From positions 744,001-808,000 of the forward strand of contig PSQN01000005.1 of NCBI GenBank assembly GCA_002989075.1: a DNA stretch of 64,000 bases. The letters are read 5' to 3'. The stretch's first letter is position 1; every line of letters starts with the position of its first letter. A program made the translations under genes and the position numbers. The notes under the pieces were generated by a model. That model saw only the letters and a program-made list of their open reading frames with translations. It had not been told where the DNA came from and searched no databases. Source of the DNA: Arthonia radiata. Lineage: Eukaryota; Ascomycota; Arthoniomycetes; Arthoniales; Arthoniaceae. Of this stretch, positions 20,376 to 32,412 are shown piece by piece.

Positions 20376-23300
20376 ATGGAGCCAGTCTCCGCCGGTATTG
20401 GCATTGTCGTATTCGGACTCAAAGCGCTCAAGGGCATCACCGACTACTACCAGTCTTTCTCGGCTGCAAACGATACTATCAAGCATGTTCTCGCCTCAGC
20501 CACCAGCCTGACGGATAGCTTAGCCTTACTGGAGAAACATTTACAGAGTCCAGCGCTGAGCAAAGATGTCGTCTCGAAGACCGAAAGAGACGTGGACGCT
20601 TGCAGGAAGCATTTCGAGAAGCTTGACAAGGTGCTACGAAAGATACACAACGCTGACAAAGAGCATGGAGGGTTGAGAAGCAAAGCGCTGGCGTTGACCA
20701 AGCGCAGCGTCTATCCCTTTAAAGAGAGTACACTCTTGAAGATCAAAGAAGAATGCGCGGATGTTCAATCGAACTTATCGCTCACTCTGCATGTACTGCA
20801 AATGTGTGTGGCGCCATGAAGCTTGCCCTCGTTTTCACTCCTGCCTCAGCTCACACGATATGTGAAGCGACATAGGTCTCAAGTCCAACACCGATCTGGA
20901 ACGCATTGGCGTACAGCAGCGGACCGTCATTGGTCAAGTGTCTTCTATTCAAGACGATGTTTCAGCGGCCAGAAAAAGCATCCAGACTTTGCAATTGGCT
21001 CATGAAGGTAAGCGTTGTGGGCGATGCTGGGTTCGGCTTTACTAGCTGGTTTCAATACCTGCTGACGGATCTTAAGACAAGCAGCACCTCAAGCTACTAG
21101 AATGGCTTTCGCCAATGATGGGCAGGAGTGAGTCGAGGCTGCAAGAAGTCTACAATATCCAGGAACGCCAAGATGGTGCTGCGAACAGCTTGATGCGCAC
21201 GCCGGAATTCACAAGCTGGTTCAAGCGTGAGAATCAGGCTCTTCTGTGTATAAGTGGTCGTAAGTGAATTATATTTAATGACAAATATGGGATACAAGCC
21301 AGCGGAAGTCTAACCTGCATACGCCAGAGGGGATGGGCAAAACAGTGGCGGCGTACGTGCTAGTACGCTTTTGTCAAACACAAAACACAACCGCTGACCG
21401 CCCACTAGCTCGATCCTGATCAGAACCCTCCAGGGTATTGCTGAGAGCGCCTCGGAGGGCGCAGCCTATGTGTTCTACACGTATAAGGAGCGTAAGCTGC
21501 AAACGCCAGCGAACGTCATTGCAGCGCTCTGTCAGCAATTACTTGGGCAAAACAGGGAATCCATCGGCTCTGCTCTTAGACTCCAAGAGCAGCACTCTGC
21601 TGCACACACGCGTCCCTCTCTAGACGACCATATTCAGCTACTGAGTGAGATCGTAGCCACTTTTGCAAAGGTCACGATAGTTTTGGATGCTTTCGATGAG
21701 TCTCCGGAAGAAAATGGTTCCAGGGAGCATCTCCTGGCCAAGCTGCAAAGCATGAAGACGGTACCCTCACTACTCATCTTCTCACGCCCAGCCATCGCTT
21801 TGAATCAGGAACTTGCCGATGCTTTGCGACTGAATTTTCAGTCGCAGGACGCCGATATCGAGCAGTATTTGACCCAACGGTTTTCACGCTACCGGAGGAT
21901 GCAGGATCACTTCAAGAAAGACGCTCATCTGTACAAGCTCATTATAGACTCCATTGTGGCCAAGGCACGGAGCGTGTGAGTTACCCTATAACTTGAGCCA
22001 GCCGCCGGCACAGCTGATGTAGTCAAGTTTCCTGTTGGCCAAGCTCTACGCAGACACCATCATCCCTAAGCGAAGCCGCCGAGATATCAAAGAAGCTCTT
22101 CAAAGTCTACCGAACGGACTGACTGATGCATATGAAGATGCAATGGTGAGGATGATGGCCGCGTCTGATTCTGACATCGCACTCAAGGCACTGTTCTGGT
22201 AAGTGCCAAATGAACATGGCTTGCTTCCAAGGCTTCCCTTTCAGAGCTCCGGCAAGGTACATTCGACTGTGATTTTTTCGTGCTTCGAATTTGCATGCTT
22301 TCGTATGGTCTGGCTTTGTTACTGACATCTTTGATTAGGGTCTTTCGCTGTCGCCGACTGCTCACCACCGACGAGCTCAAGCACGCACTTGCTGTCCGAG
22401 TCGGTGACTCTGAATTGGACCGAGACGGTATCCTTGAGATCGAAGATATTCTATCAGCCTGCGCCGGAATGGTAGTCATCAATAAAGATACTAACTTGGT
22501 ATCCTTCCTGCATTTCACGGTGGAGGAGTACTTCTGGGGCGAAGGAGCGAAGTATTTTCAACATTGCCTTTATCTCATCGCGCAGACTTGCTTAACGTAC
22601 CTGTTGTTTGACAGCGTCACAAAGATGACAGAAGATGACGTCGACCTTGCGGAAGATTCTGACGATGGAGGCTTTCCACTTCTTGGGTACTGCATGGAGC
22701 ATTGGGGGGATCATGCTCGCAACAGTGTTGAGCTCTCGTTGAATGAGACAGCTGACATGGACACCATGGCAATGATTAAACAATACTTTGGGCAGCCTCG
22801 CGCGACATATAGAGCGAGGTTGCCCCACGATAAGTATTGGCTTGTCGACGAATTGCGGTACCGAAATGGGGTTATCCCTCGGGGAAGAAACGCTAAGCCA
22901 CTACATGTTGCGGTCTCTCTTGGCCTGGCGAAAGTTGCACTGGAGCTACTGAACTCAAAAAATGCTCCTGTGGACGCTATCATAAAGAATCACGCTCTAC
23001 TCTTTGCAGTTGCGAACGGTCGAGTCGATAGCTTGGCTGTACTTCTCGAGTATGGGGCCCCCCTACATGTAAGAGGCGATAATGGATTCACTGCGCTACA
23101 TGTTGCGGCGTGTCTCGACAACGTGCAGGTCATCCAAATGCTGTTAGAGTACGGAGCTGATCCCGAATGTCGTGACTGGAGAGGGACTACACCCTTGATG
23201 ATGGCAGCTTTGGGTGGATCAACAAATGCTGCGAAGATGCTTCTAAAGGCCCACGCGAATATCAATGCAATTAGCGATAGCGGCATCACGGCGACACATC

Positions 23301-23488
23301 ACGCTACAATAGCCAAGAAAGATGAATTCCTAAATTTCCTGATGGAACACGACGCCGACTTCAGCATCGTCGACAAGTATGGTCGAACTCCACTGAGCAT
23401 AGCCGAATCCCGCAACAGGACGTCTCTCGCGGAGTCGCTGAGGGCTTATGAAGAGTCGCGCCGTCGGCGGCAACAAGTGGTAGAATAG
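20376..23488 (+). CDS. NACHT-type NTPase with ankyrin repeats (fungal NLR-like protein)
   Basis: Seven exons: 20376-20803, 20868-21007, 21077-21259, 21328-21352, 21409-21975, 22028-22198 and 22339-23488; 887 residues. Residues 1-190 form the helical N-terminal domain of fungal STAND proteins (GIVVFGLKALKGITDYYQS). A P-loop, ISGQGMGKTVAAS, lies at 248-260, encoded partly by a 25-base exon; Walker B is IVLDAFDESPEE near 350. A winged-helix-like part (LPNGLTDAYEDAM, RRLLTTDELKHALAV, FLHFTVEEYFWG) follows. From about 690 there are about six ankyrin repeats, including GFTALHVAACLDNVQVIQML. The predicted P-loop is one residue shorter than GxxxxGKT, so the small exon's splice sites deserve checking. 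Such proteins act in non-self recognition and programmed cell death. The start is the ATG at 20376; an upstream TTG is ignored. Confidence 0.82.
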
Positions 23489-24741
23489 ATCTGAGGATCA
23501 GATACGCAGTGAAGAGGGTCACTCTCATTGCTCGTCTGCGGTAGGGACTCTGTATAGAACAAGTGCTGTCGCGTCGTTGATTTCCATAACCAATTTCTGG
23601 ATGCATTTGGAGAGACCGCAACTTGTGAATCCAATCAATGTTGCAGCTACGCGCACTACAGTGTTAGCAAACGCATATGATCGTGCTGAAACAGCCTTTC
23701 TCTTCGCTTTGCCGCGATGAGTTTGAGCCTCAATTTCATTGCCAAATAAGGTAGTCTCGTATGCAAAGTGGCTGCAATGGGATTGTTTCCTCCATCTTTC
23801 GACCTTTACGACTGCTAGAACACTCAACACTCACATCTCCGTCATCTCGAGCACCATCTATGGTGCTGTGATATATTACCATCAGCATCAGGGAAGACCC
23901 TCTATTACGACGCGTACAGAAATGATGATCAACGGCTCATCATTGTCCACGGTGCCAATCGTGTTCTTTGCAGGTGGCAGGCCACCTCTCTTCAACTCTA
24001 TGCCATCAATTCAGCCCAGTGCGGATGTAGCTCAGTAAATTGCTCATATTGTTGACTGAAGAGGCTGGATGACAGGGGCAAGACCTCTTGGATGTTTAGC
24101 ATTGCTTTCGACCTGCCGACTGTCGAGGTAACAAGGCTGTGACTGCTTGCCATAGCTCCCAATGTTTGCCATATCTGGGCATGCGTGGCATCCAGTCCAA
24201 AGCGTGATCCTCAAGCAACAGCCTCGAATACTGCACGTTCTCTAGTCGGAGCCTCATACCCTCCTTCGTATCGTCCACTACCATTGTCGCTCGGCTTGGC
24301 GTGTGGATGCTCGCAGTCTCTTCTTGTTGGCCGCCGAGCCTCTGTTTCTCTAAGTCTTCCTTCCGAGGATTCCCTTTCTGAGTAGGTGAGACTCGGAGCC
24401 TCAAAATGACTTCTCCACAGTACATGTTAAATGCGCGGGAATGTAGTCTTCAGAAACAAGGAGCAGAGTCAAGCCCAAACACAGGAGGACTTGCTCCCGA
24501 GACATACCAAATAAGATCTTTGAACTTGCTCTTGCTTTCCTTTGTGCCCATCCTCTCCTTTCCGTAGGGAACCGGTTTCCTGCACATTCGTTGTATTGCG
24601 CTAATCATCAGTCACTCTCTTTCCCTCTATCGTTACCAATACGCTTTAATCGTTGCTTCAGTCTTTCTTTGCAGACGCACATCGTTAAGGGAGACATTCC
24701 GCTACCGTAATAGACACCTTGCGAATTCTTTCGCGAGCAAA
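23489..24741. other. Intergenic, 1.25 kb, no gene seen
   Basis: Only short frames without family motifs occur. Close to the downstream gene are pyrimidine-rich tracts (24536-24690) typical of a fungal core promoter and 5' leader. Confidence 0.45.
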
Positions 24742-26043
24742 ATGTCGACCAGGAAGTTGTTGTTTACTGTCTTTACTGCCGCCGGTCTTGGCTACGCTCA
24801 GGACAGCTTAAACGCCTATGGACCACCACCTACAGTAACCGGTTACGCACCAGCGCCAACCGTCGCGCCAAACGAAGTACCGAGTGAAGTACCAAGCAGC
24901 TCTCTCGCTGCCGATGTGAGCCACAGTCTGTCTGATACTTTGGGTACCTACTGAACCGCTTTTAGGTCAACAGCAACCACTGCCCCTGCAGCTGGACAAT
25001 CGCCCAGTCGTTTATGCAGACGAAAGCAGCCCCTGCAGGGTACTCATCCTCGTACGACCTCGTTCAAGATCCTAATATCCACGCTTGACTGATTGACTAT
25101 CTTGCAGCACCGACTCAGACGTCGCAGCACCGACCTATGCTCCACCGCTGCCACCTCCGCCGCCATCCGACTACGCCGCACCAGCGCAATCCGAATACGC
25201 CCCTGCACCTTCCGACTACGCCGCACCCGCACCCTCCGACTACGACGACACAGAGCCCACTTCATCATGGTACTTCCCTCCCTACCCATCACCCTACCCC
25301 TACCCTCTCATTCACAGCTAACACCCTCTAGTACTGAAGAAGAAACCACCGCCACCTACGCCCCCGACGCCTCAGAGCGCCTCGCCATCCGCGACACCAA
25401 CAACCCACCCCGCCCCTTCAGCAACTCCCGCCGCCTCCGCCGGCAACCAAAACCGCAAGACGCCGCTCCAGTATCCCAGGCAGACCCCGCAGCTACAGCG
25501 CCCGCGTACCTCAACGCTATGCCCAATATCGCGGCGGCTATGTATCCCGCTGGCTCCGCCACTGCAGTTCCGTCCAGTTACGTGCCTTCCTCTACATACG
25601 TAGCTCCAACCGTCGCGGCGCAGGTCACGGACGCGCCTTATGTCCCCCCGCCACCTTCTACAGAGGCGTACGCAGCACCAGCTCCCTACCAGGCTCCTGC
25701 ACCTAGTGACAATTGCACTGAAGAAGCCGCGCAATCGACTGGTGGAAGTGCATTGCCGAGTTTGGTGTTCCCGACGGAGGGTGCGACGGGGAGTATGACG
25801 ACCATGGGCGCTGCGGAGACGGGTGCGCCTGCGATTGGTGATGTCGGCGATATGGGGAGTGTGCAGGGTGATGCGGTGCCGGATACGCCAGGCCCGGCGC
25901 CTGTTGCTCCGGGACCAGCTCCAGCGGCGGCAGCTCCAGCGGGCAACTCGGATTTGCTGCCGTCGGGCGCGGATACGGCGCCGTTGGCGGGTACGACGCA
26001 GATTGGGGATGTGGGGTTGGGGTTCAGTATTGAGGTTGATTGA
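24742..26043 (+). CDS. Secreted Pro/Ala-rich repetitive protein, probably cell-wall or extracellular
   Basis: Four exons: 24742-24915, 24966-25039, 25108-25269 and 25332-26043, with GT-AG introns of 50, 68 and 62 bases; 373 residues. The first about 20 residues form a signal peptide (KLLFTVFTAAGLGYAQ), with likely cleavage after the AQ. Exon 2 encodes HCPCSW, and exon 3 a Pro-rich run with SDYAAPA-type units in tandem. Exon 4 is rich in Ala, Pro, Thr and Tyr (SSYVPSSTYVAPTVAAQ, VAPGPAPAAAAPAG). The C-terminus GFSIEVD is not a GPI signal. I do not recognise the family; low-complexity secreted proteins of this kind are often O-glycosylated wall or adhesive proteins. Splice sites were chosen to keep the compositional frame. 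Confidence 0.62.
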
Positions 26044-26262
26044 GTATGAGCGGGATGTAGTTTTAATAATGTTGAGTTATTTTGGGATGTTCAGAACCAA
26101 TGGATAATTTTATGCGAGAAGCTTTCCCAGGCTAATGCTTATCCACTGTTGCTGTTGTGCTACTGATCACTCTTCTATACAAATTCATCATCTCATCATG
26201 CCCTTCCTCTCCACCGCCCAAACCACCACACTCCACTCCTCCGCATACCCGCGCCCATCATA

Positions 26263-28122
26263 TCAAAATTGCCCCTCCGTCCCCCCCTCCCCCATACTCC
26301 TACTCCCACTACTCCCACTCACCACCGCCCCAACCATCCCATCCATCAGCTCCGCCCCACTCCACTTCTGATGCGTCAGCACATCCACGCCCATCTCCTT
26401 CTCCCGCCTCTGCACAACCTCCACATACGCCTTCATGCCCTCCTCCTTGAATCGCCTTGATAACTCTGCCGTGATCGTCGCGTTGCTGTGCAGACCCGCC
26501 AACGATACCAGTTGCAGCACGAACCCAGCTTTCGCGAGATCCCAGATAAAGCTTTGAATCGTGTCGGGCGTGAAGCCGTGCGCGCTCCAGTTGAACGAGG
26601 GCGAGAGGTTGTACACGAGTTGTTTGGTTGGGTGGACTTTGCGCACGTCGGCTGCGAGGGCCGTGGCGACCTGTACGTTTGGCGTGCCGGTTTCGACCCA
26701 GAGCATGTCTGCGCACGGCGCGAAAGCGAGGGCGCGCTTCGTGGCCGCGGGAAGGCCGGCGCGGTAGTGATAGTGGCCTTCGCGCGTGCGGGGGATGTCC
26801 CAGGAGAAGAAGAGGTCCGGGCTTGAGGCGGGGAGGTGCTGGCGCAGGAGTGTGCGGCGGGCTGTGAGTGAGAGGTTGCGATCTTCTTGGGTGGCGGATG
26901 TGTAGGCGTCTACTGCTGAGGCAGGCGCGTTATGCGTTTTCAAATGGGTAATGGCGGCTTCATCAAAGCTGAGAAGTTTATGATCTTTCACCCACGTCGA
27001 CTCGAAAGCGTCTATTTCCGCACCGGGCGCGCCGGACGCTTCCATACGTTGCATCGCCTCCGCGAGCGGCTCCGTGTCTTCCGTCACGCCTAGGATGAAC
27101 TCGTGGTCGCGCACGTCGATGCCTGAGGAAATGAGCTTCCCGCTCTCGGCGTCTGTGCGTGCGATGAGCAGGTTCTCCGTGCCTAGGATATCCCATTGTA
27201 ACCGTGCGGCGTTGAGCCGGTTGATGTGCTCGCCCATCGGCACGAGGACCTTGCCAGCCAGATGTCCGCACTTCTTCCCGCCGTGCTGCTGGTCCTCGAA
27301 GTGAACGGCCGCTGCGCCGGACTCCGCGAAGAGCTTCGCCAGCTTCATGACTGCCGTCAATCCGCCGTGGCCGGTGTCGCCGTCTGCTATGATAGGTCGC
27401 ATGTAGTCCACATACTGTGCTTTTGCGCGCTGGTCTGCGGAGAGCGCCCGCCGCGCGTGGAAGTGCTTGCGGTCGTGGAGCTGCTGGGCTTTGAAGAGGC
27501 GCTGGACCTGGTTCGGGACGGTGTTGTAGGGGTAGTCGCCGAAGTCCGCGGAGACCTCGTTGGTGGGCGTGAGGAGGGAGGAGCAGGCCCAGCCGGAGAT
27601 GTAGAGGACTTCTTGGTTGGGCGCTTGCTGGGTCATCTGGACGGGGTCGACGGCGCCGACTGTGCTGGCTTAGCCATTAAAGCAGCTCGTGTGCAGGGGT
27701 GTGGAAAGCGTACGTGTGTGCACCGGGTCGCCCTTGGCTGCGCGCTCCTTGAAGAGGTTGAAGAGCTTGCGTGCCATGAGTGAGCTGGGGTATGTTTGCT
27801 GTAGTGTACCGCGTTTTGAGACAACATCGGCGGCGGAGTATGGGCGCTTGATCCCGGCGAAGCGATCTGATGCCCACCATTGATCTACCTCTTCGACTTG
27901 CGCTTGGTATAGTGCGTCTTCTGATAGAGGCTTCTCGGTCTCTGGGAGTAGTTGGAAAGAGTCGGCCGGGAGTTGTGTTGAGATGGGAGGATAGACGGGC
28001 GGTAGAGATGAGTACATGCTCGGGCTAGTAGACAGCATGCGAAGATGAGCTCGATGACAGGCTCTTGGAAAAAGATGTGAGAGACTTGCGCGCCGCGCAC
28101 AGAAGCGCGTCGTTCGCTGCAT
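26263..28122 (-). CDS. 2-methylisocitrate lyase, mitochondrial (isocitrate lyase superfamily)
   Basis: Two exons, 27714-28122 and 26263-27659, with a 54-base GT-AG intron; 601 residues. The join reads KGDPVHT|LGAVDPVQMTQ, as in the family. The superfamily signature KKCGHLAGK carries the catalytic cysteine, and IIADGDTGHGG and EDQQHGGK are intact. The N-terminus MQRTTRFCARRASLSHLF is Arg/Ser-rich without acids, a likely mitochondrial presequence, and there is no peroxisomal tail. Those two points favour methylisocitrate lyase (cleaves 2-methylisocitrate to pyruvate and succinate in propionyl-CoA detoxification) over the glyoxylate enzyme. Length fits the fungal enzyme, about 600 residues. If a second paralogue exists elsewhere, the assignment should be tested by phylogeny. 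Confidence 0.87.
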
Positions 28123-29916
28123 CTTGACTGTGTTCGCTGCGGTGGATGTCGAAACCGATATAGAGAACCCAGGCGGCTTTGCACCAGATGCGAGGCGGTC
28201 AATATATGTTATGACATTTCAGGAACACAGGCGACCTCAATACGGTAGCGCCAGAGAGGAAGATTTGAGGCTTGCTGCTCATAAAGTCGGCGGGCATCTG
28301 CGTAAACCGGAGGGCCGTGACCGAGATCGGGCGAACCGAGGTGTGACGCCACCGGTGACCCTACGTCCAGAATCACCACGGAACAAACTTCTACAATCAT
28401 CATTTACAGAAGAGTAGCGAACCAACCTGGCAAGCACTTGAGACGAATGGGCAGAAAGCGTGATGATCATGATTCGTTTGTATTGGACAGAAGCTGAGAT
28501 GATGCTTCGATGGGCGTCGATGCTTCCATGCTCCCATGAGCTCGACAATTGACAGCGACTTATGGTTGATAACTGCCTCCAGCCTTTTGAGCAATAATTT
28601 CCACGCTCGTCGGCGTGTCGTCCATGACGTTGTGCTTCATCCTCACCCATCCCATCTGAACCAAAGTCCATCCGCCACTCGAGCCGACTGGACTGTGGCG
28701 GATGGACTGCACAGTGTCTTCGATCCCAGGGATACAAACTTCCGTGCCATCACATAGCGCCGCGCCTCTCCTTTGATCATTCCATTCCAATTCCCTGCAC
28801 CCACGAAAGCCACCCACAAGCTCGCCCACTCCAGCCAAGCACTTAGCAAGTCTGTTCCTGGCGCATATCTGAGGGCAAACATCGTTCATCAGGACACAGC
28901 GGCTGCAAGCGGAGCGACTCAACGGTTGCAACTAGCGGCATGACAGTTCTGTCAAAGGTGTCTTCTCCCACCGCATACTGCGCACGAGGTGTCGGCGACG
29001 CGTGATGACAGAGCGTCTCGATGTCATCCAAAGGTACAAGACGAAACCCGCACAACGAAGTGTCCTGATGTTCAATGCAAGCCCACAGCCACGTCGTACT
29101 GAGACTGGGTCGTGCAAGGCCTTTGCTGGTCTACTCGCGTCAGCTTTCACCTATTGTTACCTAATACTATTGCTCTCAGTCCTGGCCAACGAGATGATGG
29201 CGTTGATGATGGAGATCGATGGTGGGACCATTCTTCGACCACGTTATTTGTGATGCTGTTACCAGGACGACTGCAGTAGAGGTTGCCATCGATAATTTCT
29301 TGTGAGGCGGTAAGCTGTTGATTGAGGGTAAAGATGCCGCCTCATGATATGTGTTGCTGGACGGCGATGAGGTCAGCAACGAACGTAAGAGCAAAGGGAC
29401 CAGCACCGAAGCTTACTGAGATTGCTTGAGTGGTGACGTTGATGAATCGAAAGAGCCTGGCTCCAAGGTGGATTGGATGCATCATGCTGAAGGTTGAGCT
29501 CCTGAAGGGCAGTCGATAGGATTGTTGAGGCCGGTGATGTCGATGATCGACGGTGATGCTGATGTATCGCAGAGCATGTATGGAGGTGTATGCAACATTC
29601 AGGTCGTGAACGGTGATGAAGGAGGAGCGAAAAGGTGATGGTGGTAGACGAAGTTCTGATGTTATGGTGAGGAAAGGAAGAGGAAATTTTCTCAGCAGCA
29701 GAAGTCCTTTTGTGCGCGTTACGGTTGCGTTGACAGGGCGACCAGACGCGGAAGACGCGCGACAAGACGCGTTTTGTGGGAGGTGAGGGACGAAATGGCG
29801 ACGCGTATCGAACGCAAACAAGTGATGCCATGGCTACGTCTTCCATCCCATCTTGCTGTCATCGAATCCCCTGGGGCCACGTGGATTTTCAAAGCTAGCG
29901 AGATGCAACGACCTAT
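28123..29916. other. Intergenic, 1.8 kb, no gene seen
   Basis: It lies between the 5' end of the lyase gene and the 3' end of CFD1, both on minus. From about 29400 to 29680 the plus strand is dense in GTGATG/GATGA words, a loosely repetitive composition that keeps long frames open on the minus strand (for example 29373-29846); these frames have no recognisable motif. Nothing else was identified. Confidence 0.45.
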
Positions 29917-30909
29917 TCAGCCACCGTTGTTGAAGTTGGGTTGATTGGGAAGTGAAGCATCAAACTCGGCTATCCTCTGCACAATGCCGCTGAAGACAGA
30001 GTATAGCGCGCAGCTGGTGTATTTGTGAGCAAGCTGACTCGGATCTCGATCGCTTGAATCTCCGGCTGGTGCGACGCCATTGGAATGCGCTGTGCTATTT
30101 GCAGGAGCCTGACCATCGCCAGTAGACTCTGCACTTTGGTAATCAGGCGTCTTGCCCTCCTCCACCAGCGTGCCCCAACCTTCGCTGTCGAGAGGTGCTC
30201 GACCAAGGAATTTGACGGCCCATTCTCGGGCCATGATCTCTCCACCGCCTCTGCTGAAGATGTCAGATATCTCACCGCAACAGGGGCAGACATAGCCCGC
30301 CATGTTTTCGATCACTCCCAGTACCTTCAGGTTCGTCTTTTGGCAGAAAGAGAGCTCTTTCTTGACGTCCGACGTAGAAATAGCCTGAGGGGTTGTGACA
30401 ATGACTGCGCCAAGCTGTTGTGAAGGCGTGACTCTAGCGGGATCCATGAGATTGGTCATAAGAGAGATGTGCTCGTCAGAGGTCCCTGGAGGGGTGTCGA
30501 TAAGTAGATAGTCAAGCCCTTGGGGCCATAGGACGTCCGATAGCAACTGTTTCACCATAGCAGTCTTCTTCGGCCCACGCCATATGACAGCATCACCTCT
30601 ATCTCGTAGTAAGAAGCCCAAAGACATGCAGTATAACGCGCCCAGTGTTGTGGAGCCATTGATGATCTCGCTCGATGACGCCTCGTGCACTGGCACCGGC
30701 AGCCATCCACCAGGAGCTTGTCGTATCTTGGCCGATTCGATACCGAACAGTCGGGGGATGGACGGTCCCGTCAGATCGATGTCAAGCACGCCAACATTGT
30801 ACCCTTGCAGAGAAAGAGACAAGGCGAGCTGTACGGTCACGCTTGACTTGCCCACGCCACCTTTACCGGAAAGTACGGGAATAATACGAGGTATCGTTGA
30901 GAGCGACAT
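29917..30909 (-). CDS. CFD1: Cytosolic Fe-S cluster assembly scaffold ATPase Cfd1 (NUBP2-like)
   Basis: A single-exon gene; the first ATG is at 30909, giving 330 residues (a GTG six codons earlier is not used). Features are the deviant P-loop [13 protein letters not shown] (Lys 21), [26 protein letters not shown], and the cluster-binding CPCC (cysteines 208 and 211 form CX2C) in [11 protein letters not shown]. In the family Cfd1 pairs with Nbp35 to hold a 4Fe-4S cluster for transfer to cytosolic and nuclear apoproteins. A low-complexity insert (residues about 256-290, [20 protein letters not shown]) lies before the C-terminal helix and is absent in the yeast protein. The short length and lack of an N-terminal cysteine set distinguish it from Nbp35. 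Confidence 0.93.
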   Translation of the reverse strand: MSLSTIPRIIPVLSGKGGVGKSSVTVQLALSLSLQGYNVGVLDIDLTGPSIPRLFGIESAKIRQAPGGWLPVPVHEASSSEIINGSTTLGALYCMSLGFLLRDRGDAVIWRGPKKTAMVKQLLSDVLWPQGLDYLLIDTPPGTSDEHISLMTNLMDPARVTPSQQLGAVIVTTPQAISTSDVKKELSFCQKTNLKVLGVIENMAGYVCPCCGEISDIFSRGGGEIMAREWAVKFLGRAPLDSEGWGTLVEEGKTPDYQSAESTGDGQAPANSTAHSNGVAPAGDSSDRDPSQLAHKYTSCALYSVFSGIVQRIAEFDASLPNQPNFNNGG

Positions 30910-31458
30910 TGCTGGAAGTGTTTCCACCTGAGCCTCTTATTTCCAGGCCATCGAGGACTGAATGGTTGTTATGTAAGTGTTTTTCCCATGCTTGGAAATA
31001 CGCTCGTCGTTCAAGACTTTCACAGGCAAATGACGAAAGCGCGCTAGTGACCACGCCTGCGAGTCATGTCCCCGTGCGCAGCATGGTCCGCGCGGCCATC
31101 TTCGGTCGGAGTCCAAACCTCAGCGCCTCCTCAGATTGCGACAACAGGGCACGAGGTGCGTCCCCCGCAACCCGCAAGACAGCCAAGACAGCCAAAATAT
31201 TAGGCGATGCGTAGCATACTGGAGACAATAAAGACACAACAGGGCACCCAATCCCGAGCCTCACTGCCTGGCGAGCTGGAAGCAGCTCTGCCCGGATGAA
31301 CGCCGCTGGCTATCAGCGCGTTCTTTTCGCGCAGGCTTCGGCTGTAAATCTGAGGGCGACTAATCTTCGCCGCGAGAGACGCAGATGCTGGAATTATGTG
31401 TGTTTCTTTGCGACATACAACACATATGGCTTTATTTCAGGAAGGCCCCTGGAGAAGG
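30910..31458. other. Intergenic, 549 bases, no gene seen
   Basis: It lies upstream of CFD1 and downstream of the APH-like frame. AGACAGCC occurs twice in a row near 31178-31196, which is minor. No gene or RNA was recognised. Confidence 0.4.
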
Positions 31459-32412
31459 TCAACCAGGTAGCAACCCACGCCTTGTCCGTCTCGGTCGGTT
31501 GAACAAATCATCATACATGGCACGAAAGTCATTTTTGGGATTGTCATGTCGGAAGCTGTCAGCGTTGCGGCTGAGAGGATACCAACCCCCAAACTCCCAG
31601 TCAATGATACCAGTAATCTTGTATCGCCCTGCGCCCTCTTCTTCGACCATCACATTAGCACTGCTTACGTCGTTGTGCCCGAAGAAATATGGGAAGTGAT
31701 GGTTTGGCAATCTAAGTTTCTCAGTCAAGCTCAGATGCTCGTGGTGATGCTCGGCGTAGTGAATACTGTTAAAGAGATGGGTACTACGCTCTCGTCCTAT
31801 GGCAATGTTAGACCTTGAAGTAGGCTGCAAGTTGGCAGCCTACTCCGAAACGCATTCATATGGTGTGGACTCATCAAGGGGCAAAATGTACTCACCATCA
31901 GCCGGCCCAAATTTATGCGGTACTTGTGTACGCCACTTATCCGCAAACTCCTTGAGCTGTTTGTCAACCTCCTCCACCTGGTGGCCTAGTCGTTCAATGA
32001 CCCGTGCGTACGTCTCGCCAGGTACACATTCCATGTATAAGAAGAGATCATTGTTGTAGGTGCGCCAGCCGTACACCTTCGGTATTGGAACGCCTTCGTT
32101 GTGCAGATGATTCCACGCATACCACTGGCACTGCGCTTCTGAGAGGCTGACACGATGTCCCCACTTAACAACCACCTGCCTGCCTTGATGCTCTATGTAT
32201 GTTAACACTGCTCTATCCCGGTGTCGAAACTCCCGCTTCGCGATGTCAGAGGGTTTGTGTTGCTCGAAGACAGTGACCTCGTCGGCAGTGACACCCGGAG
32301 CGTCTATATCGCCGTCTTGAGGGACTTTTACATCATTGGGGGCACGAGGGTGATTGTGTAGAGCCTGGCCGTGTTCAGGGTGGCTTGGCCCAAGGTGGAA
32401 GCCAGAAGACAT
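31459..32412 (-). pseudogene. APH/choline-kinase-like phosphotransferase, interrupted by one in-frame TAG
   Basis: From ATG 32412 the frame runs 190 codons to a TAG at 31840-31842, then continues in the same frame to a stop at 31459, keeping full family resemblance. The first part holds the nucleotide-binding lobe (VVVKWGHRVSLSEAQ, LYMECVPGETYARVIERL). The second holds FGHNDVSSANVMV, the HxDxxxxN catalytic loop, and IIDWEFGGWYP, the metal-binding aspartate. The family phosphorylates small molecules; the substrate is unknown. No intron of workable length (over 40 bases, in phase) removes the TAG. A CAG-to-TAG change is the change RIP makes, and a RIP-degraded island begins about 1 kb away, so leakage of RIP is a possible cause. 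Stop readthrough or a sequencing error are the alternatives. Confidence 0.72.

Noticed and set aside
25093-26043. A 316-codon frame that starts before the third intron of the secreted protein
   Set aside because: Its N-terminal 80 codons are in the wrong frame for exon 3 and run through an intron; only the last part is the real exon 4.
29373-29846. A 157-codon minus-strand frame before CFD1
   Set aside because: It arises from a GATG-rich stretch on the plus strand and shows only His/Ser-rich low complexity.
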